The notes under the pieces: generated by a model
What the model was told of the DNA's origin: nothing
Seen by the model: the letters and a program-made list of their open reading frames with translations, nothing else
Databases searched by the model: none
NCBI GenBank assembly: GCA_002796025.1
Contig: PCVQ01000055.1
Location: 186 to 15,146, forward strand
From: Candidatus Peregrinibacteria bacterium CG11_big_fil_rev_8_21_14_0_20_46_8
Lineage (GTDB): Bacteria; Patescibacteriota; Gracilibacteria; UBA1369; UM-FILTER-53-11
DNA: 14,961 bases
Direction: 5' to 3'
Program-made: the position numbers and the translations under genes
Shown here: positions 13,022 through 14,961 of the stretch, piece after piece
Layout: every line of letters starts with the position of its first letter
Position numbering within the stretch: the first letter of the stretch is position 1

Positions 13022-14961
13022 CTATTGTTGAGCCCCAACTTCTTCCTCATTCAAGGCTTCGTACATGCGGTTAGCAACTACCATACCTTGAGCACGATCT
13101 AATTCACCATCTGGGGTGAAGACATCTTCTGTTGTAGATGTAGAGACCATGATATTGCGGTCGCGGATGAAGTCGATCGCCTCAGCATATGGGTGATCGG
13201 CTGGTACATCCGATGGCAATGGAAGGTCTTTTACAGGTTCAACATTTTCGTCCTTCAATACTTCGTACAGAAGCTGTGCAGCTTCAGCACGAGCAGCTGG
13301 CTGATTCGCTGGTTTCGGAGCATTCAAGAGAATGTTCACACCGCGCTCTTCAAGCTCAGCGACACAACCAGAAGCCCAGTGTGATACACCTGGTGCAGTT
13401 GTTGGAACTGCATCTTCTGGATCGGTAACCTCTTGGAATTCGATACCTGCAAGGCGGCACGCGCGGACAGCAACTGCCTCGAGCGTTTCTTTACCTGCTG
13501 GGTTAATCTTATTCTCATCATTACGAGCAGTGAGTGTGCGGTCAAGCGCATTCATTGCGTGAGGAGCGTACCAAACTGTAGTGTCGGTGATATCAGCAGA
13601 AGGGATACTACCGTCTTGCACCTTCGCAGCAACGTCGCTGTTCAATGCAAGTACTGTAGCAAGCACATCTTCTGCCTTCGCAACGAGCTCATCTTCTTCA
13701 GCACCTGCTGATGCGAAGTTTACGAGTGTTGTAAGCTGAGCATTGATTGACTCTGCACCGTTCTCACTTGGAGGTGAGCTCACTAATGCATTAGCAACGT
13801 CATCAACTGTCTTCACCAATTCATCAGGAACTAAGCTGCGAATCTCAGTAAGCTTTTCGGCAACTGGGTTCACACGATCGATGATTGCATTCTGACGGCT
13901 CTCATTAACAAGAATTGCAGTGTTGTTCAAAGCCTTTGTAATACCTTCGTTACTATCAAAAGCAGAAAGCTTCGACATCGCATCTGCATACTTCTCATTA
14001 ACTGCAGCAAGTGACTGTGTTGCAGAAGTAAGTTTTTCGGTCAATTTCGCGACCTTGTCAGTTACTTCCTTCAACTGAGCCTCAAGACGTTCAATGTATG
14101 CCTTCGTATCATCGTCAAGGGCATCGCGGTCGCCGATCTCATCGAGACCGTACTGCGATTCGAGACGTGATCGTACCTTATCCTTCAAAAGGTCATCGGT
14201 ACCAAGGAAGTTTGCATTAGGACCTGGGCCACCGGAAGCCATAAGAGCGAAAAGTTTACGAGCAACTTTTTCTACACGCTCAAGGTCGCCGGCATCACAC
14301 GCCTCAAGACCGATATTGAGCAAGTCGCCAACTTCTTCTGGTGGAGCACCAAATGGGCTATTTTGCTCAGCTTCGAAGCGGCGAATACCCATCTCGAACA
14401 TCTGACACTTATTGCCCTGCTCAAAGTGCTGACGAATCTTATCTTCGATCTCGTGAAGTTCACGCATCAAAGGTTCAACACTCAACAGACGGCGAACCGG
14501 AGAGTCACAATCAAGTGGTGGTGGTTCCATAGGACCGAACATTGGGCCGTGTGGACCTTGTGGGCCTGGGCCAAAACCGCCTGGAGCTACTGGACCTGGA
14601 CCACGCTGTGCAGTTAATACAGAGTTGAAACCAAACTGAGCACCCTGCTGGAACTGTTGTAACTTCTCTTGTGCCTTACGGAGGAAGTCATCGTTCCCGC
14701 CGCCGAATTGGTCGAATCCTGGAGGAGGTGCGAAACCGCCGAAGTCACCAGGGCCGCCTGGGCCGAAGCCTGGACCGCCTGGACCGAAGCCAGGACCGCC
14801 TGGACCGAAGTCACCAGGACCGCCTGGACCGAAGTCACCAGGACCGCCTGGACCGAAGCCAGGGCCGCCTGGGCCGAAGCCTGGACCAAATGCATCAGGC
14901 GCGAAGATACCCCTCTCTTCACACTTCTTCGGTGGTTTAAAGTTAACAGTATCTTGTACTA
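13022..14961 (-). CDS. S-layer-homology surface protein with Phe-Gly-Pro repeats (5' end outside window)
   Basis: The frame is open from the right edge to a TAG at 13022-13024, giving 645 residues without the N-terminus; the first in-window ATG (14542) is internal. Residues are counted from the edge. A short segment (VQDTVNFKPPKKCEERG) leads into silk- or collagen-like FGPGGPGD repeats (24-75), a Gln-rich spacer (LRKAQEKLQQFQQG), and a second Gly/Pro stretch (117-148). A helical region and a coiled coil (about 284-334, YIERLEAQLKEVTDKVAKL) follow. The C-terminus has three SLH-like repeats at about 455-504, 520-569 and 581-635, for example HPYAEAIDFIRDRNIM. SLH triplets attach proteins non-covalently to cell-wall polymer, so this is probably an envelope or S-layer-associated protein. 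A signal peptide would lie outside the window. A terminator hairpin follows the gene. Confidence 0.85.
   Translation of the reverse strand, partial: VQDTVNFKPPKKCEERGIFAPDAFGPGFGPGGPGFGPGGPGDFGPGGPGDFGPGGPGFGPGGPGFGPGGPGDFGGFAPPPGFDQFGGGNDDFLRKAQEKLQQFQQGAQFGFNSVLTAQRGPGPVAPGGFGPGPQGPHGPMFGPMEPPPLDCDSPVRRLLSVEPLMRELHEIEDKIRQHFEQGNKCQMFEMGIRRFEAEQNSPFGAPPEEVGDLLNIGLEACDAGDLERVEKVARKLFALMASGGPGPNANFLGTDDLLKDKVRSRLESQYGLDEIGDRDALDDDTKAYIERLEAQLKEVTDKVAKLTEKLTSATQSLAAVNEKYADAMSKLSAFDSNEGITKALNNTAILVNESRQNAIIDRVNPVAEKLTEIRSLVPDELVKTVDDVANALVSSPPSENGAESINAQLTTLVNFASAGAEEDELVAKAEDVLATVLALNSDVAAKVQDGSIPSADITDTTVWYAPHAMNALDRTLTARNDENKINPAGKETLEAVAVRACRLAGIEFQEVTDPEDAVPTTAPGVSHWASGCVAELEERGVNILLNAPKPANQPAARAEAAQLLYEVLKDENVEPVKDLPLPSDVPADHPYAEAIDFIRDRNIMVSTSTTEDVFTPDGELDRAQGMVVANRMYEALNEEEVGAQQ
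14735..14890. repeat. 21/24-bp coding tandem repeat (FGPGGPG/FGPGGPGD)
   Basis: About seven units encode Phe-Gly-Pro-Gly-Gly-Pro-Gly with or without a following Asp, in the N-terminal part of the SLH protein. Units are nearly identical in DNA as well (GGTCCAGGCGGTCCTGG-like on the minus strand), with runs of identical neighbours. This suggests recent expansion by slippage or unequal crossover. The repeat also opens false frames on the other strand and in other phases. Confidence 0.85.

Noticed and set aside
14614..14940. Open frames on both strands with SLDRLDRSQ- or VQAVLVTS-type repeats
   Set aside because: They are other-phase readings of the FGPGGPG tandem repeat in the SLH protein.

Overview
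The window looks like a chromosomal stretch from a Patescibacteria (Candidate Phyla Radiation) bacterium, plausibly in the Peregrinibacteria/Gracilibacteria neighbourhood. I infer this from protein style, not from a marker gene: a Cys-rich zinc-ribbon/solenoid protein and an HNH protein of types I associate with these genomes, a short RecO, and many small unannotated proteins. TGA is used as a stop (for example at 2298-2300 and 5429-5431) and Trp is TGG, so the UGA=Gly code of some relatives does not apply. No rRNA, tRNA, transposase or credible CRISPR array was seen.

Layout. 1-1900 (minus): a probable three-gene unit of a 190-aa unknown protein, an 89-aa unknown protein and the zinc-ribbon protein, which runs off the left edge. 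1974-2728 (plus): a small three-helix membrane protein overlapping a cytidylyltransferase-like enzyme by an ATGA junction. 2872-4074 (minus): an HNH-domain protein. 4075-4576: a 502-bp non-coding stretch with a 61/62-bp tandem repeat. 4577-5982 (plus): ftsX overlapping a short recO. 5934-8192 (minus): a full-length bifunctional RelA/SpoT-type (p)ppGpp enzyme whose 3' end overlaps that of recO. 8276-9682 (minus): a single-pass membrane protein with a very acidic N-terminal half. 9852-12112 (plus): a membrane pyrophosphatase with the residues of the K+-independent H+-pumping type, then a 69-aa protein. 12229-12900 (minus): ribosomal protein bL25/CTC. 13022-14961 (minus): an SLH-domain surface protein with Phe-Gly-Pro repeats, running off the right edge and ending at a strong GC-rich hairpin.

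Most genes are core housekeeping functions: stringent response, divisome/cell-wall control, recombination repair, pyrophosphate-driven ion pumping and the ribosome. They do not form one pathway. The less ordinary parts are the left-edge operon, the right-edge surface protein, and the expression signals. I found no clear Shine-Dalgarno sequence in front of any start examined, and several -10 boxes lie so close to the start codon that the mRNAs should be leaderless or nearly so. GC-rich palindromes also sit inside two reading frames, in positions that look like insertions into linkers. I did not find a convincing new defence or mobile system.
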